A DNA stretch of 64,000 bases, taken from the NCBI GenBank assembly GCA_023666335.1, contig JAMPCE010000012.1, forward strand, positions 1-64,000, read 5' to 3'. The DNA comes from a bacterium. Lineage in GTDB: Bacteria; Bacillota; Clostridia; Lachnospirales; Lachnospiraceae. Shown here piece by piece: positions 24,781-33,432 of this stretch (position 1 is the stretch's first letter; the number at the start of each line of letters is the position of its first letter). The notes beneath the pieces are model-generated. The model ran no database searches and was not told the origin of the DNA. It was given only the letters and a program-made list of their open reading frames with translations. The position numbers were made by a program, and so were the translations under genes.

Positions 24781-26883
24781 ATGACAGAAAATCAAATAGA
24801 AACAATCGGCAAAATCAAACTGGATCTCACCCACTATCCGGGCGAGGATCTGTACTGCGACGGCGAGATCGAAGACGAACTTCTGGCGATCGCGAGAGAC
24901 TGCGCGGCGGTGGAGTATCAGCGCATCATCGAGGAGCGAAAAAGCTGGGAGATTCTGTACCATCTCTCCCCCTTGCGGGAAAATATCGTGGAGTGGCTCC
25001 CGATCAACCGCGCGATGAAAGTGCTGGAGGTCGGCTCGGGCTGCGGGGCGATCACGGGGGCGCTCTCGAAAAAGGCGGGTGAGGTGACTTGCGTGGAACT
25101 TTCCAAAAAGCGCAGTCAGATCAATGCCTACCGTCATATGGATGCGGACAACGTGACGATCCATGTGGGAAACTTTCAGGACGTGGAACCGGATCTTCCC
25201 TGCGATTATGACTACATCTGCCTGATCGGCGTCTTTGAGTACGCGAGAGGCTATATTGGTTCAGAGAAGCCTTACGAGGACTTTCTGACCATCATCAAAA
25301 AGCATCTGAAACCGGGCGGGCATATCGCCATTGCCATTGAAAATAAATTTGGATTAAAATATTGGGCGGGGTGCAGAGAGGATCATCTGGGCGTCTATTT
25401 TGCGGGGATCGAGGACTATCCCGAGGGCGGCGTGGTCAGGACATTCACGCGGGACACGCTCCTTGCCATCGCGAAGCGCTGCGGCTTTTCGGAGATGCAG
25501 ATGTATTACCCGTACCCGGATTACAAGTTTATGACGACCCTCTATTCCGACAGACGGCTTCCGAAGAGGGGGGAACTATCCGATAACATGCGTAATTTTG
25601 ATCGGGACAGGCTGCAGCTCTTTGATGAAAAACGGGTGTTTGACAGCGTGATCGGAGAAGGGCAGTTCCCTCTTTTCTCCAATTCCTATCTGCTTCTTCT
25701 GGGGGCGCCTTTGTCGGAAGAATATGTGAAGTATTCCAACGACAGGAAAGAAGCGTTTCAGATCAAGACCGTACAGCGAAGCACAGGATTTGGACCCGTT
25801 ATTGAGAAACACCCGTTATCCAAAGAAGCCGAAAAGCACATCGAAGACACGGTTAAGGCTTATGAAAAGCTGGCTGGACGCTATCGGGGAAGTCTCCTGG
25901 CAGTCAATGAGGCGAAGCTGGAAAAAACTGCGGACGGATCAAATTATATTAAGATTAAATTTTTGAAAGGAAAAACGCTGGAGGAGATCCTCGACGAGCG
26001 ATTGGAAAAACAGGATGTGGAGGGGTTCCAAAACCTCTTTGACGAGTATGTCAAACGGATCTCTGCGGGCGAGGAGCAGGAGATCGCAGATTACGACATG
26101 ATCTTCGCAAATATCATGATCGAGCAGGATGATAACGGGTGTTATAAATTAGATAACACATGGAATTTAATAGACTGTGAATGGACGTTTGAGCGGGTGG
26201 TCGAAACGAAAGAGATCGCGTTCCGCGCAATTTACTGCTATCTGCTGGAAGACGAAAAAAGGAATAGATTAAATCTTGATTTAATAATGAACAAGCTGGG
26301 AATCGGGCAGGCGGAGGCGGAACAGTACCGCAGGCAGGAGATGAAATTCCAAAAATATGTGACGGGGAAACGGCTTTCCACGGCGGAGTTGAGAGAAGCG
26401 ATCGGGAAAAAAATCTATCCGCTCTCGGACATCTGCGAGGGATTAAGAGATCGTTCCGGCAGTGACAGGATCCAGATCTATGAGGACACGGGAAGCGGAT
26501 TTCGGGAAGAGCAGTCTTTCTTTCCGGAGGAGGACGGCGAGCAGCTTGTGAGAAATGCCGAGGGTCTGGTGGAGCTTTCCGTAAAGATCGGGAGAGGACG
26601 GAGCGCTCTGCGGATCGATCCGGGGGGAAACCCCTGCCTGGTCTGGCTGAAACGGATCGCATGGAACGGGGAAGCGGTCGCCCTGAAAGGAAAGCATTTG
26701 CAGGTGAACGGCTTTCGGATCGGGGAGGATGTCTACGCGTTTCCGACGGAGGACCCGAATATCACACTGTCGCTCTGGGGACTTTCGGGTGAGGAAGAAA
26801 ATCGGCTGGAGATGGTCATGGAAGTGACGAAAATGCCAATGGAAACGATCAAACATTTGCAGAAAAGGGGATTGTTTGGCTGA
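24781..26883 (+). CDS. SAM methyltransferase with kinase-like domain (WbdD-like capping enzyme candidate)
   Basis: A 700-residue protein. Residues about 55-210 are a class I methyltransferase: motif I VLEVGSGCGAITGAL and the acidic post-I position CVELSKKRS. Residues about 325-495 look like an APH/LPS-kinase-type fold: candidate K343 in PVIEKHPL with E349/E351 in the next helix, hinge FLKGKTLEEIL, catalytic loop D439-x4-N444 (YDMIFANIMI) and metal Asp D465 in NLIDCEW. The last 200 residues are beta-rich and unassigned. Methyltransferase plus kinase is the WbdD layout, which caps O-antigen chains recognised by Wzt. It follows a Wzt with a C-terminal domain. The methyltransferase is clear; the kinase call is by eye. 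Confidence 0.7.
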   Translation: MTENQIETIGKIKLDLTHYPGEDLYCDGEIEDELLAIARDCAAVEYQRIIEERKSWEILYHLSPLRENIVEWLPINRAMKVLEVGSGCGAITGALSKKAGEVTCVELSKKRSQINAYRHMDADNVTIHVGNFQDVEPDLPCDYDYICLIGVFEYARGYIGSEKPYEDFLTIIKKHLKPGGHIAIAIENKFGLKYWAGCREDHLGVYFAGIEDYPEGGVVRTFTRDTLLAIAKRCGFSEMQMYYPYPDYKFMTTLYSDRRLPKRGELSDNMRNFDRDRLQLFDEKRVFDSVIGEGQFPLFSNSYLLLLGAPLSEEYVKYSNDRKEAFQIKTVQRSTGFGPVIEKHPLSKEAEKHIEDTVKAYEKLAGRYRGSLLAVNEAKLEKTADGSNYIKIKFLKGKTLEEILDERLEKQDVEGFQNLFDEYVKRISAGEEQEIADYDMIFANIMIEQDDNGCYKLDNTWNLIDCEWTFERVVETKEIAFRAIYCYLLEDEKRNRLNLDLIMNKLGIGQAEAEQYRRQEMKFQKYVTGKRLSTAELREAIGKKIYPLSDICEGLRDRSGSDRIQIYEDTGSGFREEQSFFPEEDGEQLVRNAEGLVELSVKIGRGRSALRIDPGGNPCLVWLKRIAWNGEAVALKGKHLQVNGFRIGEDVYAFPTEDPNITLSLWGLSGEEENRLEMVMEVTKMPMETIKHLQKRGLFG

Positions 26884-29285
26884 TGAAGATGAATAAACAG
26901 AAAAACAATTATGACTGGACGGCATGGTATCAGGCGGCTTACGAGGAGGAGCGGAAGCGGAATACGGAGCTGGCGGGACGCATTGCAGATGCGGAGCGGC
27001 GTCAGGCGGATGCGCAGGATAATCTGAACCGTATCTGCAACAGCCCGCTTTACAGGATGGCGCGCAAAGCGGCGTCTCCCGCCCGGCGTTTTGCGGGCAG
27101 TTTCCGGGGAAAGTCAGGTCCGGATGAGAGACTTGCGCAGATCGAGGCGAAGAAAGAACAGGTTCTGCGCTATGAGGATGAACTGTGGCGGCAGTCAAAT
27201 CCTTATCAGGAGTGGATCGTTGCCTGCGAACATAAAAATACAGGCGTTATTGAAAACGGCGATGCGATCACGGTACAGGGATTTCGGGAGATCGCGGTGC
27301 CGGAGACGGATGTGGTGATCCTGACCTACGGCGAGGGGCTGATCTCCTTTTCCGCGTTTGCGGCGGTGAAAGCTTATTTTGCGAGAAATACGACCTGTCT
27401 GTTGGCATACGCGGACGAGGATTATTACTGGGAAGACCTGACGAGACGGATGGAACCGTGGTTTAAGCCGGACTATTCTCCCGATACGCTGCTCGCTTTT
27501 CAGTATTTCGGTCATTTTCTGGCGGTTCGGACGCCTCTGCTCGATGTCATGAGTTACCGAATGGTGAATATGAAAGATCCCGAGGCGGGTTTTTACGAAC
27601 TCTGCCTGCGCCTGGATGAAAAGATCGCGGAGCTTGCAAAAGGCGATATGCGGCGGAGACGCCTTGCCATCGGGCATTTGAAAGCGGTGCTCTATCACAA
27701 CGTTTATAAGCCCTCCGGCGATACGGTGCGGAAGATCGCGCAGACGCCGTCCCGCAGAGAGGCTTTTCTTGCGGTGCAGGAAGCGCTGCGAAAGGACCTT
27801 GGAGAAGGAAAATATCTGACAGGCGCCTCCGCAGACTGTCTTCCGGTCAAGGAGGACGCCCTGATGCGCAGGGGGATTCGGGCGGAGCTTAGGCAGGGAG
27901 CGGATCCGGATGTCTATCATCTGCTCTATGACACATCCGTTTCCGGCAGGGAGCGCTGTACGAGGTCGGGAAGCGAAAATACGGCAATCGCGCCGCACCG
28001 CGTGGTCTCGGTGATCATTCCCTCAAAAGACCACCCGGAAGTGCTGGAAAAGTGTCTGCAATCTTTTCGGGAGCGGACGGCTTACCGCTTTTACGAGTGG
28101 ATCGTGGTAGATAACGGCAGCACGGACGAGAATCGGGAAAAGATGCGCGCGCTGCAAAAAACCTACGGTTTTACTTATGTCTATGCGCGGATGCCCTTTC
28201 ATTTTTCCAAAATGTGCAATCTGGGCGCAAAGTACGCGAAAGGCGATCTGCTCCTTTTGATGAACGACGATATGGAGATTCTGGAGAGCAGCTGGCTGGA
28301 ACGCATGACGGGACAGGCATTGCAGCCCCATGTGGGCGCGGTGGGCGCAAAACTCTGGTATGCGGACACGGAAAAGATCCAGCACGCGGGTGTGACGAAT
28401 CTGGAGATCGGACCGTCCCACAAGCTGATTACATTTCCCGATGAGGAGGACTATTATCACGGGAGAAACCGTGTTACCTATAACGTGGCGGCGGTGACGG
28501 GCGCCTGCCTGATGGTATCGCGGAAGAAATATGAAGAAGTGGGCGGTCTGGACGAGGGGCTGCCGGTGGCATACAACGATGTGGATCTCTGCTTCAAGCT
28601 TTTGGAGGCGGGGTACTTAAATGTCCAGAGAAACGACGTGATTCTCTATCACCATGAATCGTTGAGCAGGGGCTTGGACGAAGAGGACGAGGGCAAGTGG
28701 GAGCGGCTGCTTGCAGAGAAAGAGGCGCTTTATGACAGACATCCGAAACTGCCGGGAAAGGATCCGTTCTACCATAAAGAATTGATCGATAATGCGTCGC
28801 ATTACGCGTGTAATTTTAAATTTCCGCATGAAGACAGGCTTTGCACACAGGAAGCGCGGTTCCTGCCGAAGTCGCCGTTTCGCAAGCAGTTGAAAAAGGC
28901 GGCGCGCGGGAGTCTTAGGCTGACGGTGGACAGGGCGGAGCCGCAGCACAAGATCCACAGGGAGGAACCGGATATCCTCTGGATCATGGGTTGGAGCTAT
29001 CTGCCGGGAGCGGACAATGCGGCTTTTGGGCGGGAGATCGTGTTACAGCGGGCGGACGGCGCGGGATATCTTGCGCGTCCCGCCGACTGGCGCCGGACCG
29101 ATGTGGAGGAGATTCTGCCTGCGGAGAAACATGTGGGTCTTGCGGGCTTTGTCCTGCGCCTGCGCAGGGAGGAAGTGCAGCCGGGCGTCTACAGGATCGG
29201 GATGCTTGCGACAAACGAGTCGCCGGGGGAGGAACAGATGCCCGGAACTTATATCGCGTGGTCGGAGAGCCGGATCACTGTCTGA
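26883..29285 (+). CDS. GT2 glycosyltransferase with N-terminal coiled coil and degenerate second domain
   Basis: An 800-residue protein overlapping the previous stop by one base (ATGA). Residues about 15-50 form a coiled coil ending in the NSPLYRMARKA type segment common in rhamnan glycosyltransferases. Residues about 130-260 resemble a divergent GT2 domain (YADEDYYWEDLTRRMEPWF). Residues about 375-620 are a clear GT-A GT2 domain: VSVIIPSKDHPE, VVDNGSTDENR, the metal-binding LLLMNDDMEI and AVTGACLMVSRKKYEEVGG. A C-terminal beta domain of about 90 residues follows. It probably adds rhamnose or another sugar on the cytoplasmic side; linkage is unknown. Confidence 0.8.
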   Translation: MKMNKQKNNYDWTAWYQAAYEEERKRNTELAGRIADAERRQADAQDNLNRICNSPLYRMARKAASPARRFAGSFRGKSGPDERLAQIEAKKEQVLRYEDELWRQSNPYQEWIVACEHKNTGVIENGDAITVQGFREIAVPETDVVILTYGEGLISFSAFAAVKAYFARNTTCLLAYADEDYYWEDLTRRMEPWFKPDYSPDTLLAFQYFGHFLAVRTPLLDVMSYRMVNMKDPEAGFYELCLRLDEKIAELAKGDMRRRRLAIGHLKAVLYHNVYKPSGDTVRKIAQTPSRREAFLAVQEALRKDLGEGKYLTGASADCLPVKEDALMRRGIRAELRQGADPDVYHLLYDTSVSGRERCTRSGSENTAIAPHRVVSVIIPSKDHPEVLEKCLQSFRERTAYRFYEWIVVDNGSTDENREKMRALQKTYGFTYVYARMPFHFSKMCNLGAKYAKGDLLLLMNDDMEILESSWLERMTGQALQPHVGAVGAKLWYADTEKIQHAGVTNLEIGPSHKLITFPDEEDYYHGRNRVTYNVAAVTGACLMVSRKKYEEVGGLDEGLPVAYNDVDLCFKLLEAGYLNVQRNDVILYHHESLSRGLDEEDEGKWERLLAEKEALYDRHPKLPGKDPFYHKELIDNASHYACNFKFPHEDRLCTQEARFLPKSPFRKQLKKAARGSLRLTVDRAEPQHKIHREEPDILWIMGWSYLPGADNAAFGREIVLQRADGAGYLARPADWRRTDVEEILPAEKHVGLAGFVLRLRREEVQPGVYRIGMLATNESPGEEQMPGTYIAWSESRITV

Positions 29286-29304
29286 ACAAGGAATGGAGAT
29301 TACT

Positions 29305-31332
29305 ATGGAACGAAAAGATATGACGGAGACAGAGGCGCTGCGCTATTACAAGAACGCCTACAGACGGGAGCAGGAGCGGGGAAGAACGCTCTCGGAGAAA
29401 CTTGCGGCGGCGGAAAAAAACGAGGCGGAGGCGGTCTCGAAACTTAGCAGGATCAAAGGGAGCTTTCTCTGGAAGCTTTCAAAGCCCCTGCGCATGCTCC
29501 TGCACAAGATGCAGCGCACGAAAGAGCGCCTGGGCTATTACGGAAGCCTGAAAGGCATCCTTAGAAAATTAAATGCCAAAGCCATTGAGAAAAAGGCAAA
29601 GGTACAGCACGGGACAGCCAGTTTTCCGAATCTGGAGGAAGCGGCGAGACAGCGGCTTACGAAGTTTGACAAAGAAGTAAAGTTCAGTATCCTCATGCCT
29701 CTCTACAATACGCCGGAGGATTTTCTGCGTCAGGCGATCGAGTCCGTGACGGATCAGACCTACGAAAACTGGGAGCTTTGTCTGGCGGACGGTTCCGATG
29801 AGGAGCACGCTTATGTGGAACAGGTCTGTAAGGAATACATGGAGCACGACAAGTTGTACCTGCGTCCCAGAAGCAGCCTTTACTGCCGCATCCTTTATAA
29901 GAAACTGCCGAAAAATGAGGGGATATCCGGCAATACCAACGCCTGTCTGGCGATGTCTTCGGGAAATTATATCGCGCTGTTTGATCACGACGACGTGCTT
30001 CATCCAAGCGTCTTATACGAGTATGCGAAAGTGATCTGCGAGCAGGGGGCGGACTACATTTACTGCGACGAGGCTACTTTCAAGGGAAACGGCACCATCG
30101 ACGATATGATCACGCTGCATTTTAAGCCGGATTACGCGCCGGATAATCTGCGTGCAAACAATTACATCTGTCATTTCAGCGCTTTTGCGAGACGGCTTTT
30201 GGACGGGACCGAGCTGTTCCGTTCTCAGTTTGACGGCAGCCAGGACCATGATATGATCCTGCGCCTCACCGCGCGGGCAAAGTGCGTGGTGCATGTGCCG
30301 AAACTTCTCTATTACTGGAGATCCCACGCGGGCAGCGTGGCTTCCGATATTCAGGCGAAGAGTTATGCCATTGAGGCGGCGAAAGGAGCTGTGGCGGCGC
30401 ATCTGACCGCGCAGGGCTTCAAAAACTTTTCCATTTCTTCCACGAAAGCTTTTGAGACTATTTTTCAGATCAAGTACGAGGTCCTGGGGAATCCCAAAGT
30501 GTCCATCGTGATCCCGAACCGTGACCATCTGGAGGACTTGAGCCGCTGCATCACTTCCATCCTGGAGCGCAGCACTTACGACAATATCGAGATCATCGTG
30601 GTGGAGAACAACAGCGCGACGGAGGAGGTTTTTGCCTATTACAAGAAAATACAGGAGAATCCGGCGGTCCGCGTCATCACCTACAAGGGCGAGTTCAATT
30701 ATTCAAGGATCAACAATCTGGGCGTCCGGCAGGCTTCGGGGGAGTATGTGCTCCTCTTAAACAACGATACGCAGGTCATCACGCCGGACTGGATCGAGGA
30801 ACTTTTGATGTATGCGCAGCGAAAGGATGTAGGCGCCGTGGGCGCGAAGCTTTACTATGAAGACAGGACGATCCAGCATGCGGGCGTCGTGCTGGGACTT
30901 GGCGCGCACAGGACGGCGGGACACAGCCACTACCGCGTGGCAAGCCAGAATCTGGGTTACATGGGAAAGCTCTGTTACGCGCAGAACGTGATGGCGGTGA
31001 CGGGCGCCTGTCTGATGATGAAAAAGGCGTTGTATATGAAGCTGGGCGGTCTGGAGGAGAAGCTGGCGGTCTCCTTAAACGATGTGGATCTCTGCGTCCG
31101 CGCGTGGAAAGCAGGCTATGTGAATGTGTTCACGCCTTTTGCCGAACTTTACCACTACGAGTCGGTCTCAAGAGGATCGGACGGCAGCGGGGAGAATGCG
31201 GAACGTTACGAGAAAGAGTCTGCGTTTTTCCGGGAGCGGTGGAAAGAGCTGCTTGAGAAAGGGGATCCGTATTACAATCCGAACTTTTCACTCGATCGGA
31301 GTGATTTTGCGCTGAAAACAGGCAATGAATGA
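29305..31332 (+). CDS. Dual-domain GT2 glycosyltransferase
   Basis: A 675-residue protein with an N-terminal coiled coil (about residues 5-50), a first GT2 domain (VKFSILMPLYNTPEDFL, LADGSDEEH, ALFDHDDVLHPS with its DxD-type motif) and a second GT2 domain (VSIVIPNRDHLEDL, VVENNSATEE, LLLNNDTQVI, VTGACLMMKKALYMKLGG). Both keep acidic motifs, so it may add two sugars or two linkages. ATG 29305 follows GGAGATTACT; the frame is open upstream inside the previous gene. It is 19 bases downstream of the preceding transferase, in the same operon. Confidence 0.85.
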   Translation: MERKDMTETEALRYYKNAYRREQERGRTLSEKLAAAEKNEAEAVSKLSRIKGSFLWKLSKPLRMLLHKMQRTKERLGYYGSLKGILRKLNAKAIEKKAKVQHGTASFPNLEEAARQRLTKFDKEVKFSILMPLYNTPEDFLRQAIESVTDQTYENWELCLADGSDEEHAYVEQVCKEYMEHDKLYLRPRSSLYCRILYKKLPKNEGISGNTNACLAMSSGNYIALFDHDDVLHPSVLYEYAKVICEQGADYIYCDEATFKGNGTIDDMITLHFKPDYAPDNLRANNYICHFSAFARRLLDGTELFRSQFDGSQDHDMILRLTARAKCVVHVPKLLYYWRSHAGSVASDIQAKSYAIEAAKGAVAAHLTAQGFKNFSISSTKAFETIFQIKYEVLGNPKVSIVIPNRDHLEDLSRCITSILERSTYDNIEIIVVENNSATEEVFAYYKKIQENPAVRVITYKGEFNYSRINNLGVRQASGEYVLLLNNDTQVITPDWIEELLMYAQRKDVGAVGAKLYYEDRTIQHAGVVLGLGAHRTAGHSHYRVASQNLGYMGKLCYAQNVMAVTGACLMMKKALYMKLGGLEEKLAVSLNDVDLCVRAWKAGYVNVFTPFAELYHYESVSRGSDGSGENAERYEKESAFFRERWKELLEKGDPYYNPNFSLDRSDFALKTGNE

Positions 31333-31389
31333 TGAGGCAATGATGGTCAGGCGGAAGTATTATCTCATATGCACAGTGCTAAAGTCGGC

Positions 31390-31418
31390 TTTACACAGTT
31401 AAAGAAATCCGCTATAAT
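31390..31418 (+). promoter_or_regulatory. Predicted sigma-A promoter
   Basis: TTTACA and consensus TATAAT are separated by 17 bases, upstream of the small ORF at 31461 and the phosphosugar mutase gene. It may start an internal transcription unit. Confidence 0.6.
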
Positions 31419-31460
31419 GAATGCGTGGGAACATATGGCGATCCGGCGAAAAAAGGGGTG

Positions 31461-31673
31461 ATGAAGATGGGAGGAATGGAAGAAATGAATAATGGTGAGA
31501 TTATCCAGAAAGCAATTGAAGATTTTAAGAATATCCAGCGGCATATGTTTGTCGCAAGAGAAGAAAATGCAGTAAAAACATACGAAAGTTTGAAAGAAGA
31601 CTATATTTCTCTGAAAGTGCTGCTCAGCAGTCTGGGCGTGAATTTGGTAGAGATAGATAAGATCAAAGAATAA
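31461..31673 (+). CDS. Small helical protein of unknown function
   Basis: A 70-residue, charged, predicted all-helical protein (EIIQKAIEDFKNIQRHMF and KTYESLKEDYISLKVLLSSL). Several in-frame ATGs are possible (31461, 31467, 31476, 31485); GGGGTG best serves 31467 and GGAGG best serves 31485. It has its own promoter and lies 37 bases before the mutase gene. I recognise no family. AT content is higher than in its neighbours. Confidence 0.5.
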   Translation: MKMGGMEEMNNGEIIQKAIEDFKNIQRHMFVAREENAVKTYESLKEDYISLKVLLSSLGVNLVEIDKIKE

Positions 31674-31710
31674 ATAGCATATGTTATTAAAATAAAGGAG
31701 GGTATACGCA

Positions 31711-33432
31711 ATGGGCTACAAAGAGCAGTTTGAGTTTTGGCTGGAGGATTCCTACTTCGACGATGCGACAAAGCAGGAGCTTCTGGCGATCCGCAATGAC
31801 GAAAAAGAGATCGAGGACCGTTTTTACAAGGAGCTGGCGTTCGGTACGGGCGGTCTGCGCGGCGTGATCGGCGCGGGCACGAACCGCATGAACATCTACA
31901 CGGTGCGCAAAGCGACGCAGGGTCTGGCGAATTACATAAAGGAACAGGGCGGCGAGAAGAAAGGCGTGGCGATCGCCTACGATTCCAGAAGGATGTCCCC
32001 CGAGTTTGCGGATGAGGCGGCGTTATGCCTTGCGGCGAACGGCATCAAAGCCTATGTGTTCGATGCGCTCCGCCCTACGCCGGAACTGTCCTTTGCCCTC
32101 AGAGAATTGGGCTGCATCTCCGGCATCGTGATCACGGCAAGCCACAATCCGCCGGAGTATAACGGCTACAAGTGCTATTGGGAGGACGGCGCGCAGGTGA
32201 CGGCTCCCAAGGATCAGGAGATCATCACAGAGGTCAACAATGTGACCGATTATCATACGGTAAAGACGATGGACAAGGAGGAGGCAAAGAAAGCGGGTCT
32301 CTATGAAGTCATCGGCAAAGAAATCGACGACAAGTACATGGCGGAGCTGAAAAAGCAGATCATCCATCCCGATGTGATCAGGGAGATGGCGGAGGAGATG
32401 AAGATCGTCTACTCGCCGTTCAACGGGACGGGCAATGTGCCGGTAAGACGCATCCTTTCGGAACTCGGCTTCAAGAACGTGTATGTCGTGCCTGAGCAGG
32501 AGATGCCGGATCCCGATTTTACGACACTGGAGTATCCGAATCCCGAGGATCCCAAGGCGTTCACGCTGGCTCTGAAACTGGCGAAAGAGAAAAACGCGGA
32601 TATCGTGCTGGCGACAGACCCCGATGCGGACAGACTCGGTATCTATGCGCTGGATACAAAGTCCGGCGAGTATGTGCCTTTTACGGGCAATATGTCCGGT
32701 ATGCTGATTGCGGAGTACATCCTGCGCGAGAGAACGGCAGAGGGTATGATGCCTGAGAATCCGGCGCTTGTCACCACGATCGTGACCACGAACATGGCGC
32801 GGGCGATCGCGGAGGACTACAAGGTAAGGTTTATCGAAGTGCTGACAGGCTTTAAATTCATCGGCGAGCAGATCAAGTTCTTTGAGCAGAGCGGCTCCAA
32901 CAACTATGTGTTCGGTCTGGAGGAGAGTTACGGGTGTCTCGCGGGCACCCATGCGAGGGATAAGGACGCTGTCGTTGCCGTGATGTGTCTGTGCGAGATG
33001 GCGGCATGGTGCAAGAAGAACGGCAGGACCGTCTGGGATCAGATGATCAATCTCTATGAAAAGTACGGCTACTATAAAGAGAGCCAATATTCCATCACCA
33101 TGAAAGGGATCGACGGTGCGAAAGAGATTGAGGAGCTGATGGCGAAACTGCGGAAGAACCCGCCGAAGAGCTTTGGCGAGCTTACCGTGAAAGAGTTCAG
33201 GGATTACGATACCGGAAAGACCCTGAATCTGGAGACCGGCGCGGAGGGCGAGACAGGTCTGCCGAAGTCGAACGTGCTCTACTTTGATCTGACGAACGAC
33301 TCCTGGTGCTGCGCGAGACCTTCCGGCACGGAGCCGAAGATCAAGTTCTACATGGGCGTGAAAGGCACGAGCCTTGAGGATGCACAGGCGAAACTCGACC
33401 GATTGACCGAGGAAGTGAAGAAGAATATCTGA
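31711..33432 (+). CDS. Phosphoglucomutase/phosphomannomutase
   Basis: A 573-residue alpha-D-phosphohexomutase of PgcA-like length. The phosphoserine loop is TASHNPPEYNGYK with S144, the metal site is D303-x-D305-x-D307 (TDPDADRLG), the sugar-binding GLEESYG motif is present and the phosphate-binding C-terminal loop is RPSGTEPKIKFY. It interconverts glucose-6-phosphate and glucose-1-phosphate, feeding rfbA in this locus. AAAGGAGGG precedes the start. It is coupled to the next glycosyltransferase by a shared TGATG. Confidence 0.92.
   Translation: MGYKEQFEFWLEDSYFDDATKQELLAIRNDEKEIEDRFYKELAFGTGGLRGVIGAGTNRMNIYTVRKATQGLANYIKEQGGEKKGVAIAYDSRRMSPEFADEAALCLAANGIKAYVFDALRPTPELSFALRELGCISGIVITASHNPPEYNGYKCYWEDGAQVTAPKDQEIITEVNNVTDYHTVKTMDKEEAKKAGLYEVIGKEIDDKYMAELKKQIIHPDVIREMAEEMKIVYSPFNGTGNVPVRRILSELGFKNVYVVPEQEMPDPDFTTLEYPNPEDPKAFTLALKLAKEKNADIVLATDPDADRLGIYALDTKSGEYVPFTGNMSGMLIAEYILRERTAEGMMPENPALVTTIVTTNMARAIAEDYKVRFIEVLTGFKFIGEQIKFFEQSGSNNYVFGLEESYGCLAGTHARDKDAVVAVMCLCEMAAWCKKNGRTVWDQMINLYEKYGYYKESQYSITMKGIDGAKEIEELMAKLRKNPPKSFGELTVKEFRDYDTGKTLNLETGAEGETGLPKSNVLYFDLTNDSWCCARPSGTEPKIKFYMGVKGTSLEDAQAKLDRLTEEVKKNI

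Noticed and set aside
22737-24805. Minus-strand frames 22737-23189 and 24554-24805 with similar translated segments
   Set aside because: The similarity is confined to the 223-bp DNA repeat and fits nucleotide-level conservation of a structured element; one frame runs into the wzt coding region in antisense.
24696-25082. Plus-strand frame beginning MTRENILRNLPIEVSD upstream of the methyltransferase gene
   Set aside because: It runs into the methyltransferase gene in another frame, lacks a site at good distance, and the matching stretch in repeat copy 1 has an early stop.
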